Shown: one piece after another, positions 43,303-52,368 of the stretch
How the letters are laid out: every line of letters begins with the position of its first letter
Numbering within the stretch: position 1 is the stretch's first letter
NCBI GenBank assembly: GCA_963695505.1
Contig: CAVOGX010000007.1
Span: 107,992-171,991 of the forward strand
Reading direction: 5' to 3'
Length of the DNA: 64,000 nucleotides
Source: JACSRF01 sp963695505
Lineage (GTDB): Bacteria; Chloroflexota; Anaerolineae; Promineifilales; Promineifilaceae
Notes under the pieces: generated by a model
Told to the model about the DNA's origin: nothing
The model's database searches: none
What the model saw: only the letters and a program-made list of their open reading frames with translations
Program-made: the position numbers and the translations under genes

Positions 43303-45858
43303 TTAGCTCACATCTCCTGCCTGTTCCCAAAATTGGGCTACGCGTTCTTGCAGCAGTTGATGCTCTGGCTGCTCCAGACTGGGGTCGGCCGTGAACAATT
43401 TAACAGCCTCGCTCCGGGCGGTTTCTACCATCTCCATATCAAGCAGGGAAGCAAGCTGTAATTCAGGCAGGCCACTTTGCCGCTTACCAAAGAACTCGCC
43501 CGGACCGCGAATTTCCAAATCTTTTTCAGCCAGGGCAAAGCCATCATTGGTTTGTTCCAGCGCTTTCAAACGCTCCTCCGCGTCGGCAGAGGTCGTGTCG
43601 GCAATGAGAATGCAGTAGGATTGTTGTTCGCCGCGCCCCACACGGCCACGGAACTGGTGAAGCTGGGCCAATCCAAAGCGGTTGGCGCCCTCGATGAGGA
43701 TTACGGTGGCGTTAGGCACGTCGACTCCCACTTCTATGACGGATGTGGCAACTAAAATCTGCGTTTCGCCGCTGTTAAAAGCGCGCATAGCTGCTTCTTT
43801 TTCGTCACCCCGCAAACGGCCGTGTATCAAGCCCACTTGTAAATCAGGGAATACGCGGGTTTGCAAGCGCTCGTATTCCTCCACGGCCGCTTTCTCATCA
43901 ATCTTGTCCGACTCTTCTACCAGCGGATAAATGACGTACGCTTGTTGGCCTTCGGCTACCTGGCGGCGCAAGAACGCATAAGCCCGCTCCCGTTCCGAGG
44001 GGCGCAGCCAGCGGGTTTTTATTTCCTGCCGGCCCGGAGGCATCTCATCCAAAATTGATAGATCCAGGTCTCCATAAATCGACAAAGCCAGGGTGCGCGG
44101 AATGGGTGTGGCCGACATGACTAACAAATGAGGATTGGGTTGACCAACGGCCGTTTCCAACCCTTTGCTGCGCAGTGCCCCCCGCTGCTCCACACCAAAA
44201 CGGTGCTGCTCATCAATCACCGCCAGCGCCAGGTTTTGAAAGGTAACGTATTCCTGGATCAAGGCGTGAGTGCCGATGGCAATCTGGATGCGCCCATCAG
44301 CCAGCTTAGCCAAAACGTCTTCTTTCTCCGCTGCCGCTGTGCTGCCGGTCAGCAGCGCCATGGTCACGCCCAGCGGCGACAACTGCATACTTAGACTACG
44401 AAAATGCTGTTCAGCCAAAATTTCGGTGGGGGCCATCAGCGCCGCCTGGGTGCCAGCCTGCACAGCCGTGAGCATTGCCGCCGCAGCCACCAGCGTTTTC
44501 CCTGCGCCCACATCGCCCTGCAAAAGGCGGTTCATGGGCGTAGAGCGGGCCATATCGGCCTGGATTTCGCCAATGACCCGCTGTTGCGCAGCGGTCAGGG
44601 CAAAGGGCAAGGAATCGTAAAAGGGTTGCAAGGCCTCGGCGGGAATTTGCAAAGGGATGCCAGGATAAGCCTGCCAGCTTTGCCGCTTGCCCTGCATGCC
44701 TAACTGCAGCAGAAATAGTTCGTCAAAAATAAGGCGGCGGCGGGCGTGGTGCAGGGTGGCCTGGCTGTCGGGGAAGTGGATTTGGGCAATTGCCTGGGGC
44801 AAGCTGTACAGGTTTTGGCTCTGGCGTACGCTGCGGGGCAGGGGATCCGGAATGCGCGGCGCCCAATCGGAAACGGCCGTACGCAGCAAATCGCGCAGCT
44901 TATTCCCGCTCAGCCCCTGAGTCAGGGGGTAAACGGGCACGATTCGCCGCGTGCGCAGCGGATCCCACTCTAGCGCCTCCCACTCCGGCGCAGACATCAC
45001 CGGGCGGCCCAGGTACTGGTCAATTTTCCCACTGAGCACAATTTGCGTGCCCGCTTTTAGCTTCTCGCTTAGCCAGGGCTGATTGAACCAGGTGGCTTGA
45101 ATGCTGCCCGTGCCGTCACTGATTACCGACTGCACCATGACCTGGTTGCCTCGGGTGCGGCGGGCGCGTGTCTCCCAAATGGTGCCAATAACAGTTACCT
45201 GGTCCCCATAGCGCAGTTGATTGATCGGCTTCATCAACGTGTAATCATCGTAACGGCGCGGGAATAGATAGAGAAGATCCCAAATGGTTTCGACGCCCAG
45301 CTTCCTAAGTTGGTCGCTAATGCTGGGGCCTATTCCCTTGAGGGCGATCACAGATTGAGCCAGGCCAACGGGATCGGGTTCTGCAGCAGGCTCCTCGGGT
45401 CGGGCGGGCGGTATAACTTCTGGCTCCTCTTCTGCCGCTACCTGATCTTCGCTCTCAGCTTGATCCAGCTCTTCCGGGGTAGCGCCTTCATCTTGTGCAG
45501 ATGCTTCGTCTACTGCTGCGGCCGGTTCTGGGGGTCGCTGGCGCCGGGGTTTAGGTGCAGGTGCTGCTGCAGCCGGGGCGAGGTCAGCCACGCGCTGCTG
45601 TCTCTTTTGCAGCCCTTGCAGCAGGGTTTGCACCGCTTTTTGCCGCGCTTCGACGCCCGATAAACGGCCGTATTCCATGAGTAATTCGGCCGTCTGCTCC
45701 ACAAAAGCACGATCCGCCTCGTCCACGACAACTTCCCGAGCCTGTTCCACCCAGTAAGCGGCAAATTGGCGGATTCCGCCGACCACTGCTTTATTCTTGT
45801 ATCCCTGTTTGGATTCCAGGTTTAATACGCGTTCCAATCGTTTAAATGCTCGTTGCAT
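43303..45858 (-). CDS. recG: ATP-dependent DNA helicase RecG
   Basis: Remodels stalled replication forks and Holliday junctions. The 851-residue protein begins with a helical extension of about 160 residues including an Ala/Pro/Glu-rich linker. The wedge domain (LKGIGPSISDQLRKLGVETIWDLLYLFPRRYDD) and helicase motifs follow: GDVGAGKT (Walker A), DEQHRFGV (DEQH box), SATPIPRTLALS, then ATSVIEVGVDVPNAT and QFRGRVGRG. The extension makes it about 150 residues longer than E. coli RecG, as in other Chloroflexota-type members. The frame is intact. Confidence 0.95.
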   Translation of the reverse strand: MQRAFKRLERVLNLESKQGYKNKAVVGGIRQFAAYWVEQAREVVVDEADRAFVEQTAELLMEYGRLSGVEARQKAVQTLLQGLQKRQQRVADLAPAAAAPAPKPRRQRPPEPAAAVDEASAQDEGATPEELDQAESEDQVAAEEEPEVIPPARPEEPAAEPDPVGLAQSVIALKGIGPSISDQLRKLGVETIWDLLYLFPRRYDDYTLMKPINQLRYGDQVTVIGTIWETRARRTRGNQVMVQSVISDGTGSIQATWFNQPWLSEKLKAGTQIVLSGKIDQYLGRPVMSAPEWEALEWDPLRTRRIVPVYPLTQGLSGNKLRDLLRTAVSDWAPRIPDPLPRSVRQSQNLYSLPQAIAQIHFPDSQATLHHARRRLIFDELFLLQLGMQGKRQSWQAYPGIPLQIPAEALQPFYDSLPFALTAAQQRVIGEIQADMARSTPMNRLLQGDVGAGKTLVAAAAMLTAVQAGTQAALMAPTEILAEQHFRSLSMQLSPLGVTMALLTGSTAAAEKEDVLAKLADGRIQIAIGTHALIQEYVTFQNLALAVIDEQHRFGVEQRGALRSKGLETAVGQPNPHLLVMSATPIPRTLALSIYGDLDLSILDEMPPGRQEIKTRWLRPSERERAYAFLRRQVAEGQQAYVIYPLVEESDKIDEKAAVEEYERLQTRVFPDLQVGLIHGRLRGDEKEAAMRAFNSGETQILVATSVIEVGVDVPNATVILIEGANRFGLAQLHQFRGRVGRGEQQSYCILIADTTSADAEERLKALEQTNDGFALAEKDLEIRGPGEFFGKRQSGLPELQLASLLDMEMVETARSEAVKLFTADPSLEQPEHQLLQERVAQFWEQAGDVS

Positions 45859-45911
45859 GGTTCAGTCCATAAATGAGGGTCTAAGTTGGCGTCGTCTAAT
45901 TCCCCGTTTTG

Positions 45912-46754
45912 TCACGTTGCTGTAATGCAAGCAAAGCCCAAAGCTCCTAGACCCAAATGCGTGCCAACTGCTGGCGTAATTTCCAACAGCAGCGGTTCTT
46001 GTCCCTGCGGAAACAGGTCAGTTGCCAATCTTTGCAGCTCCCTGGCTCCATCCAGGGCGTGGGCGTGAATGACAGCCAGGTACAAAAAAGGCTGTAATGA
46101 ACCCACCAGTTCTAAAACGTGTTGGCGCGCTCGTTTTGCCGTGCGCACCTTAGCCTGAACGGTGATTTTACCCTGATGGATCATCATCACCGGCTTAAGC
46201 TGCAAGAGGGAGCCTATTCCATATTCAGTCCAGTTCACGCGCCCGCTGCGGCGCAGGGATTCCAATTTTTCGATCACGCCAAAGACATAGGTCTGGGCAG
46301 TGTACTGCTGCAGCCGGGCAACTATTTCTGCCATGGTACACTCTGCGGCGGCGGCTTCAGCAGCAGCAATCAGGAGCAGGCCACTGCCTGCGGTAATTTG
46401 TTGGGAGTCGAACAGGGTTACCGGTGCGCTTTGGGCAGCTTCGGCGCCCAATCGGGCCGCATTTAGCACATTGCTCAGGCTGGCAGCTACGTGTATCGAA
46501 AGGATTTGGGTGGCTCCTGCAGCGGTTAACTGCTCGTAAACGGCCGTAAATGCTCCTGGCGCCGGTGCGGCTGTTGTGGGGTACACCGGATAATTGTACA
46601 AATTCTCATAGAATTGGCGGCGCGAGATCTCCACGCCTTCCTGGTAACTTTCATCTCCAATATTAATGTACACTGGCACGACCGTAATCCCATAGGCTTC
46701 AATGGCGGCTGGCGGCAAATCACAGGTACTGTCCGTAACAATGCGAATAGTCAT
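45912..46754 (-). CDS. DegV family fatty-acid-binding protein (FakB-like)
   Basis: A 280-residue DegV protein: IRIVTDSTCDLPP at the start, then YPTTAAPAPGAF, the core SASLSNVLNAARL-type segment (HVAASLSNVLNAARLGAE), SGLLLIAAAEAAA and SLRRSGRVNW. DegV proteins hold a fatty acid while FakA phosphorylates it. It begins 13 bases after the fakA stop, so the two form a kinase pair. The ATG at 46754 is preferred to a longer reading that overlaps fakA. Confidence 0.88.
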   Translation of the reverse strand: MTIRIVTDSTCDLPPAAIEAYGITVVPVYINIGDESYQEGVEISRRQFYENLYNYPVYPTTAAPAPGAFTAVYEQLTAAGATQILSIHVAASLSNVLNAARLGAEAAQSAPVTLFDSQQITAGSGLLLIAAAEAAAAECTMAEIVARLQQYTAQTYVFGVIEKLESLRRSGRVNWTEYGIGSLLQLKPVMMIHQGKITVQAKVRTAKRARQHVLELVGSLQPFLYLAVIHAHALDGARELQRLATDLFPQGQEPLLLEITPAVGTHLGLGALGFACITAT

Positions 46755-46767
46755 AGTCAAGGAGCCG

Positions 46768-48447
46768 TTACTCAGCACCCAAAATGTAGTAATAGTATGG
46801 TTGGCCACCCGGTAAAACTTCTATTTCCACGTCCGGGTAGAGGTTTTCGATATCGGCAGCTACCTTTTCAGCCTGCTCCTGCGTCGTGTCTTCGCCGTAG
46901 TAGAGAGAAACGATTTCGCGGTCTTCCATTTCCATGCCGTCCAACACAGCCGACAGCACGCCGGAAATTTCTGGCCCAGACGCATAGAGACGGCCGTTTA
47001 CCATGCCAATAATCTCTCCCTCTTTCACGTCTACGCCATCCAGGTTTACCGACCGCGTAGCCGTGGTAATTTCCCCGGTGGCCACCTGCTGCGAAGCCAG
47101 GCGCATGCCTTCGGCCACCTCGGTCAATTCTCCGTCCGGATGCAAGGCCAGCATGGCGCTGATGCCCTGGGGTGCCGTGCGTGTGGGCACTACAACCACG
47201 TGTTTGGAGCTTAAATCCCGCGCTGCTTCAGCAGCCAAAATGATGTTTTTGTTGTTGGGCAAAATGATAATATGGTCAGTAGGCACTTCTTGAATGGCCT
47301 GGAAAATTTCTTCGGTGCTGGGGTTGTTGGTTTGCCCGCCGTGCACGATGAAGGCCGCCCCCAGACTGCGGAACACATCAGCCAGGCCATCGCCAGCGGC
47401 GACAGCGACCACGGCAACCTGCCCCGGCTCCACGTTGATTTGCGGTAAGGGTGGTTCAGGAACGGCCGTTCGTCCCGGCCCTGCCTGAATAATTTCTTCC
47501 ATCTGCATCTGCATATTCTCTACCACCACGTCCGTGATCTTACCCAGGCTGGCGCCATAGGTGAGGGGTACACCGGGGTCTTTCACGTGAATATGCACTT
47601 TAATCGTCGTCTCATCGCCTACCACTACGGTAGAATCTCCCATGGCGTCAATCTTGTTGCGCACCTCTAACACATTCAGGCCGTTACCTAACAAAATGAA
47701 CTGAACGTCATATGGATTTTCAATTTGACCACCTTCTGGCGCGGCCAGGGCTTGGGCCGAAATCATTACATCGTTCACCTGAGCAGCCTGTTCAGTAAGG
47801 TCCATTTTGCCATCCACGTAGCGCAACATTCCTTCAAAAATGAATACCAATCCCTGCCCGCCAGAATCCACCACGCCAGCCTGCTTCAAAATTGGTAGCA
47901 GCTCTGGCGTCCGCTCCAGCGCCTGCTGGCTACGCTCCAGCACTCGCTCCATCACAAAGCGCAAATCCTGGCTTTTCTTAGCGGCATCAGCCGCCTCTTC
48001 CGCACTTTCGCGAATGACGGTCAAAATCGTTCCTTCCACGGGGCGCATCACGCCATTATAAGCTGTGTTGGCTGCTTCCTGGATTGCTTGGGCCAGGTCC
48101 GCAGCATTAAAGGTTTCTTTATCACGCAGTTTGCGAGCCAATCCCCGCAAAATCTGGCTGAGGATAACGCCAGAATTGCCGCGCGCACCCATGAGCGCTC
48201 CATGCGCCAACTCTTTGGACACTTTGCCTACGCTGATTTCGCTGCTATCTTGAATACGTTTATACGCAGAGCGCATGGTCAGCAGCATATTGGTGCCGGT
48301 GTCACCATCGGGCACTGGAAAAACATTGAGCTCATTCACGATCTGGCTGTGAAGTTCTAACCAGAGCATTCCAGCGTGGGCGAGCTTGCGAAATTGCTGG
48401 CCATTACACTGCAGCCATTTCTGGGGGGGCATCTTGTTGTCGGTCAC
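46768..48447 (-). CDS. fakA: Fatty acid kinase catalytic subunit FakA (DAK2/YloV)
   Basis: Phosphorylates FakB-bound fatty acids for phospholipid synthesis. The 559-residue protein has an N-terminal DhaL-like domain with NVFPVPDGDTGTNM (metal and ATP site) and GARGNSGVILSQILRG, a middle domain, and a C-terminal DegV-like domain (IVSLYYGEDTTQEQAEKVA). The start is a GTG at 48447. It follows an Asp23 gene by 17 bases, the same order as yloU-yloV in Bacillus. Confidence 0.92.
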   Translation of the reverse strand: MTDNKMPPQKWLQCNGQQFRKLAHAGMLWLELHSQIVNELNVFPVPDGDTGTNMLLTMRSAYKRIQDSSEISVGKVSKELAHGALMGARGNSGVILSQILRGLARKLRDKETFNAADLAQAIQEAANTAYNGVMRPVEGTILTVIRESAEEAADAAKKSQDLRFVMERVLERSQQALERTPELLPILKQAGVVDSGGQGLVFIFEGMLRYVDGKMDLTEQAAQVNDVMISAQALAAPEGGQIENPYDVQFILLGNGLNVLEVRNKIDAMGDSTVVVGDETTIKVHIHVKDPGVPLTYGASLGKITDVVVENMQMQMEEIIQAGPGRTAVPEPPLPQINVEPGQVAVVAVAAGDGLADVFRSLGAAFIVHGGQTNNPSTEEIFQAIQEVPTDHIIILPNNKNIILAAEAARDLSSKHVVVVPTRTAPQGISAMLALHPDGELTEVAEGMRLASQQVATGEITTATRSVNLDGVDVKEGEIIGMVNGRLYASGPEISGVLSAVLDGMEMEDREIVSLYYGEDTTQEQAEKVAADIENLYPDVEIEVLPGGQPYYYYILGAE

Positions 48448-48464
48448 GCGATCATTTCTCCAGA

Positions 48465-48824
48465 TCAGGTTTGTTTTTTGCTTTGGCGCAGCCCCTGGAC
48501 GTAAATATTGACGGCCTTCACGGGCAGTCCAAGGGATTTTTCCACATGGAATTTCACGGTGTTTTGGATGCTTTCAGCGACCGCGCGAATGCGCACACCA
48601 TATTCCACAATGACATACACATCAATGGTTATTTCCCCGTTCTCCAGCGAAATTTCAATGCCGCGTTTGCTATCCCGCGACAGCAGGTTGGCAATGCCAT
48701 TAACTAAATTTTTGCTAGACATGCCAACCACACCGTAGCATTGGTTGATAGCACGGCTAGCAATTGTGGTAATGGCTGCTTCGGAAATATCAATGGTTCC
48801 CAGTGAATCGTCTTGTGTGGGCAT
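48465..48824 (-). CDS. Asp23/Gls24 family protein (YloU-like)
   Basis: A 119-residue Asp23 protein: LGTIDISEAAITTIASRAI, then RGIEISLENGEITIDVYVIVEYGVRI and the end VKAVNIYVQGLR. The ATG at 48824 has AGGAG five bases upstream; a GTG two codons earlier is possible. It is the first gene of the fakA-fakB-recG set and is divergent from rpmB, as in Bacillus. Confidence 0.9.
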   Translation of the reverse strand: MPTQDDSLGTIDISEAAITTIASRAINQCYGVVGMSSKNLVNGIANLLSRDSKRGIEISLENGEITIDVYVIVEYGVRIRAVAESIQNTVKFHVEKSLGLPVKAVNIYVQGLRQSKKQT

Positions 48825-48881
48825 GTTCACTCCTAAGGGTCAGGGCGTTTGCTTCCAGGGTGGAAAAGGCCTGCGTGCGGT

Positions 48882-48909
48882 TTGCACAAAATTTGTTCCT
48901 TGTTATAAT
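48882..48909 (+). promoter_or_regulatory. Promoter of rpmB
   Basis: TTGCAC (48882-48887), 16-base spacer, perfect TATAAT (48904-48909). The transcript would start near 48916 and carry a leader of about 73 bases. Confidence 0.8.
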
Positions 48910-48940
48910 TTCAGGTGATCATATTAAAAGTTTAAAAACG

Positions 48941-48970
48941 AGCGGCCATTAGAATGGTCGCTTTTAATTT
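48941..48970 (+). promoter_or_regulatory. Terminator-like hairpin in the rpmB leader
   Basis: AGCGGCCAT and ATGGTCGCT form a nine-base stem (one G-U) and are followed by TTTTAATTT, ending 19 bases before the rpmB start. It could serve as an attenuator or a site for autogenous control. Confidence 0.55.
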
Positions 48971-48988
48971 GTCAGGGTAGGTGAAATT

Positions 48989-49168
48989 ATGGCTAAATGT
49001 GAAATTTGTGGCAAGGGACCAAGATCTGGCCAAAACGTAAGCTTTTCGCAGAGGAAGACTAAACGTCTGTTCAAGCCCAATATTCAGCGGGCAACTTTTT
49101 ATGAAAACGGCCGTAAAACGCGGAAGTATATTTGCACCCGTTGCCTAAAAACTGCGGCAAAAAGCTAA
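48989..49168 (+). CDS. rpmB: 50S ribosomal protein L28
   Basis: A 59-residue protein starting MAKCEICGKGPRSGQNVSFS and ending CTRCLKTAAKS. The four cysteines (C4, C7 and the C-x2-C near the end) suggest the zinc-binding form of L28. Conserved KRLFKPNIQRATF is present. GTAGGTG precedes the ATG. One iterated palindrome encodes ENGRK inside the gene. It is divergent from the asp23-fakA genes and closed by a terminator. Confidence 0.93.
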   Translation: MAKCEICGKGPRSGQNVSFSQRKTKRLFKPNIQRATFYENGRKTRKYICTRCLKTAAKS

Positions 49169-49205
49169 TTTATTTTGTTAAGCGCTCTGTTGCGCAGGTT
49201 TTCGT

Positions 49206-49232
49206 GGGTCAGCTTTCAGGCTGGCCCTTTTT
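49206..49232 (+). terminator. Terminator of rpmB
   Basis: GGGTCAGC (49206-49213) pairs with GCTGGCCC (49220-49227, one G-U) and five T follow. Confidence 0.85.
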
Positions 49233-49332
49233 GTTTCCCTGACAAAAGGAACAGGATTCACATCTCTGCTGCAAATCCTGCCCGTGCCGAAACCCAATCA
49301 TAACCCATTCTTGGTAAAGCGGGTAGGGTTGC

Positions 49333-50282
49333 TTATTTCGTGCAGGCGATCTGCGTGGGCAGTACCTGGCGTGCGCCCGCTTGGTAGAGGGCTTGTTTTA
49401 CGGCCGTTTCCGTTTGCGGCGTTACCAAGGCAATCATGTTTCCCCCCGACCAGCCCCGCTCAACTTTGCACCTAGCGCCCCGGCCTCTTCCGCTGTCAGC
49501 ACCAACCGATCTAGCTCCGGGCTGGACACGGTCATCTCTTGCAGCCATTGTTGGTTGTACCTCATCAACTGCCCCAATTCCGCTACCTCTCCCTGCTCGA
49601 TGGCCTGCCGGGCGGCGGTGGCTATGTTTCCACAAGCCGTAAATATCTCTTCAAAGCGGCGCGGGCCAGCTTCCCACTGACGGCGCACGTCACCAACCAC
49701 TGCTCTGGTACTGCTGCGCACGCCCGTGTCGGCCACCAACAAATGCAGCGGTCGGGCCACGGTAAAAGTTTCAATCAGATTTTGCGGCTGGCGGCGCACG
49801 AAGTAAACCGGCTGTTCGTAAGCAACCACGGTGTTGTCAATGCCGCTGGGCGTGCCGTGATGAATCTTTTCAACCTCGTAGGTTAAGGTAGAAATGTGGG
49901 CGCTGTGCAATAGTTGGGATTGGTCGAAGTAGCGGGCCAGGGCGCGCAGCAAAGCCACTGTAATGGCAGCGCCGCTGCCCAATCCGCTGGCAATGGGTAT
50001 CTGGCTGGTAACAGTGATGGTTATGTCCGGCCACACTGGTAAATTAGCAACTTCTTGAAACTGGCGCAGGGTTGCCGCCAGCGGGTCCTCCATCGGAGCA
50101 TCGGCCAGGGTTGTCGCCAGGCCCAGATCGGGGGCAATCAGTTGTACGCCGGGAGTGGTGCTGGGCTGGATAACGGCCGTTGCCCGAATCTGGGAAACCG
50201 GCGCGGCAATAGCGGGACGGCCGTATACCACCGCATGTTCGCCAAATAAAATAATCTTTCCCGGAGCCGATGCCGTCACCAT
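49333..50282 (-). CDS. mvk: Mevalonate kinase, frameshift in a C6 run near the C-terminus
   Basis: Phosphorylates mevalonate in the mevalonate route to isoprenoids. GHMP kinase with SAPGKIILFGEHAVVYG at the start, the ATP loop PIASGLGSGAA, HGTPSGIDN (active-site Asp) and GAKLSGAGRGG at motif 3. The last 35 residues (MIALVTPQTETAVKQALYQAG ...) are in another frame. The change falls in the C6 run 49442-49447, where one more base restores the frame. Total length is about 317 residues, as expected. The UbiA gene upstream ends three bases before its start, suggesting an isoprenoid operon. Confidence 0.9.
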
Positions 50283-50285
50283 GAG

Positions 50286-51167
50286 TTAACCGAGCCGTGG
50301 CGTCACGTACAGAGCAATAAATACCACCACCGCATACAGCAGCATGGTTACCTGTACCGGGCGGTCGCGCAGCAGAATCTCCTCCGGCGCCCCTCCCTCG
50401 CCGCGAATGTGAATGAGATAGAGATAGCGAAAAATGCCGTACAAGACGAAGGGAATGGTCAGCATCATGGTGTGATTGGCCGGCAGCCCTTCGGCCAAAA
50501 AAGTGTACAGGCTGTAGGCAACGAGCGCGCTGGTGGTGACGATGCCCAGCAGCCGGTCAATTAGCTCCAGGTTGTACTCGTCCAAAATCGCCCGGTGGCT
50601 GCCCGCCCCATCGCCCAGCAGCACCAGCTCTTGCCGGCGCTTGCCCAGAGCCATGAAAAGGGCCAAAAAACCGCCAAAAATGTAGAGCCAGGGGGAAAAG
50701 CGCTCTACTTCGATGACGGCCACCCCGGCGGCAATGCGCAGCACAAAGCCCGCCGCCACTATCGACACGTCCACCAGCACGACGTGCTTTAAACGGAAAG
50801 TGTAGGCAATCTGCATGACCAGGTAAAGAAGCAAAATGAGGCCAAAGGTCAAGCTGATGGCCAGCCCGGCAGCCAGGCTGCCCAAAGCAAAGATTACGGC
50901 GGCCACCCCTGCCACCTGCGGGTTGAGCTTGCCAGCGGGTAACGGCCGTTTCCGTTTCACCGGATGTTGGCGATCGCTCTCGATATCCACAAGGTCGTTC
51001 ATGATGTAAACGGCGCTGGACATCAGGCACAGCAATAAAAAGGCAAACAGCGTATGCAGCAGGCTGGGCCAATCATTCAGCTTGCCATCAAAAAACAGCG
51101 CCACAAACACAAATCCATTTTTAGGCCACTGGCGCGGCCGCATCGTCTTCAAGAGGCCAATTAACAC
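50286..51167 (-). CDS. UbiA-family prenyltransferase (decaprenyl-phosphate phosphoribosyltransferase-like)
   Basis: A 293-residue membrane protein with eight or nine spans. The first Asp-rich motif is NDLVDIESDRQHPVKRKRPL, the second region YTFRLKHVVLVDVSIVA. This pattern and the opening RPRQWPKNGFVF match the 5-phosphoribosyl-1-pyrophosphate:decaprenyl-phosphate type of UbiA enzyme used for arabinogalactan-like precursors, though other prenyl transfers are possible. The start is a GTG at 51167 with AGGAG six bases upstream. It is paired with mevalonate kinase. Confidence 0.85.
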   Translation of the reverse strand: MLIGLLKTMRPRQWPKNGFVFVALFFDGKLNDWPSLLHTLFAFLLLCLMSSAVYIMNDLVDIESDRQHPVKRKRPLPAGKLNPQVAGVAAVIFALGSLAAGLAISLTFGLILLLYLVMQIAYTFRLKHVVLVDVSIVAAGFVLRIAAGVAVIEVERFSPWLYIFGGFLALFMALGKRRQELVLLGDGAGSHRAILDEYNLELIDRLLGIVTTSALVAYSLYTFLAEGLPANHTMMLTIPFVLYGIFRYLYLIHIRGEGGAPEEILLRDRPVQVTMLLYAVVVFIALYVTPRLG

Positions 51168-51295
51168 AAACTGCTCCTTTATTCGTCATGCGGGGCATCA
51201 GATGAAACCACTGTTACCAATGCACCACCATTCACGAAGCTTCTTTGAAAAGTAAAGTATAACCAGAACAAACCTGTACTACCACCCAGGCCAAC

Positions 51296-51325
51296 AAAAA
51301 AGGCCCGACATAATCCTGCCGGGCC
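51296..51325 (-). terminator. Terminator of the V4R gene
   Basis: On the minus strand GGCCCGG pairs with TCGGGCC (one G-U) around a long loop, followed by TTTTTTG. It lies about 25 bases past the V4R stop. Confidence 0.75.
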
Positions 51326-51347
51326 CTGATTCATTTCATCTACCTGC

Positions 51348-51980
51348 TTACTCTTTTTGCTTCTCCATGGTCACAATGCCTTCCTCTGAACCCATGGCAA
51401 TGCACTGGCTGGGGGTAACGCGAATGCGGTATCCACCGCTGGCCCAGGCATAAGCTGCTTGAAGCACGCCCGCGGCCAGGTGGCACACGGGCCGGTCCGA
51501 CGTGCGCCCGGCACACATGGGGCAAACTTCTATGTGCCAGTACCAGTTGCCTTCATCTTCGGTTACGCGCACTTTCTGGTCACTAACGGTGTTGAAAAAC
51601 TTGGCGAAGATGCCCAGCCCCACACTCATCCGCTTTTCCAAAGAGCCGATTTTCATGGAGGCCTGTGCCGCTCTGGCAATAGAACCAAAACTCTTCAGGC
51701 CATCATTAAATGATTGTTCACCGGCCCGAGTGGCAAATACGCGCGCGCCGCGCGGCCCGTACATATCCCAAAAAGCTTGCTGCAACCGGCCCACGTCGGT
51801 GAATGAAAACTCTTTTCGCATATTATCTGGCGGATAATTGCCGATGTATTTTGAGAGGCCAGCCATATTCAACAGGGCGGCCATTCCTTTTTCACCTACA
51901 ATTTCTTCAGCCGAAGTTAAGATGATCCGGCCCCAGCGGTTTGGGTAATACAATTCATCAAAATTATGGTCTGCGCTCAT
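51348..51980 (-). CDS. V4R-domain protein (4-vinyl reductase-like)
   Basis: A 210-residue soluble protein. The C-terminal half has the V4R pattern WYWHIEVCPMCAGRTSDRPVCHLAAGVL with conserved Cys and His, thought to bind small hydrophobic ligands or metal. The N-terminal half (YPNRWGRIILTSAEEIVG ... YGPRGARVFATRAGEQSF) is usual for Chloroflexota members. The ATG at 51980 has GGAGG seven bases upstream. No bacteriochlorophyll genes are near, so a sensing role is more likely than pigment synthesis. Confidence 0.8.
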   Translation of the reverse strand: MSADHNFDELYYPNRWGRIILTSAEEIVGEKGMAALLNMAGLSKYIGNYPPDNMRKEFSFTDVGRLQQAFWDMYGPRGARVFATRAGEQSFNDGLKSFGSIARAAQASMKIGSLEKRMSVGLGIFAKFFNTVSDQKVRVTEDEGNWYWHIEVCPMCAGRTSDRPVCHLAAGVLQAAYAWASGGYRIRVTPSQCIAMGSEEGIVTMEKQKE

Positions 51981-52368
51981 ATCTGCCTCCAACCAATCAT
52001 GCTGCTGTGCACCGGCTGTTTACAAACGTCGTTTTGCCGGTTGTGTGTTATGTCGTACAGCGCACAGGTCATCTTTTATTGCTTTCACTACTTCGGATAG
52101 GCCGCATGGCCAAACATGCTTTAGTATAACATTGATTGGCTTGCCTTACATCTCAGGCTGTAAATTCGTCCCGGCATCATTAGCAAATGGTTACTATCTC
52201 CCCCGCTTCGCGAAAAGGATGTGGAATCCATTCTTTTGGGTAATGGTCTCTGAAAACTTCATCCAAACAAAAACCGGCCAATTCTGCCATGATGCCGACA
52301 AAGGATATGATAACAAAAATAAGAGCTGAACCAATAGTAACTGTGTCCCGTTGTGGGGAAAACCTGAT
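51981..52368. other. Gene-free spacer upstream of the V4R gene
   Basis: This 388-base stretch has no frame with convincing coding signal. On the minus strand TATACT at 52123-52128 could be a -10 box for the V4R gene. No hairpin with a T-run was found after the M20 peptidase stop. Confidence 0.4.
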
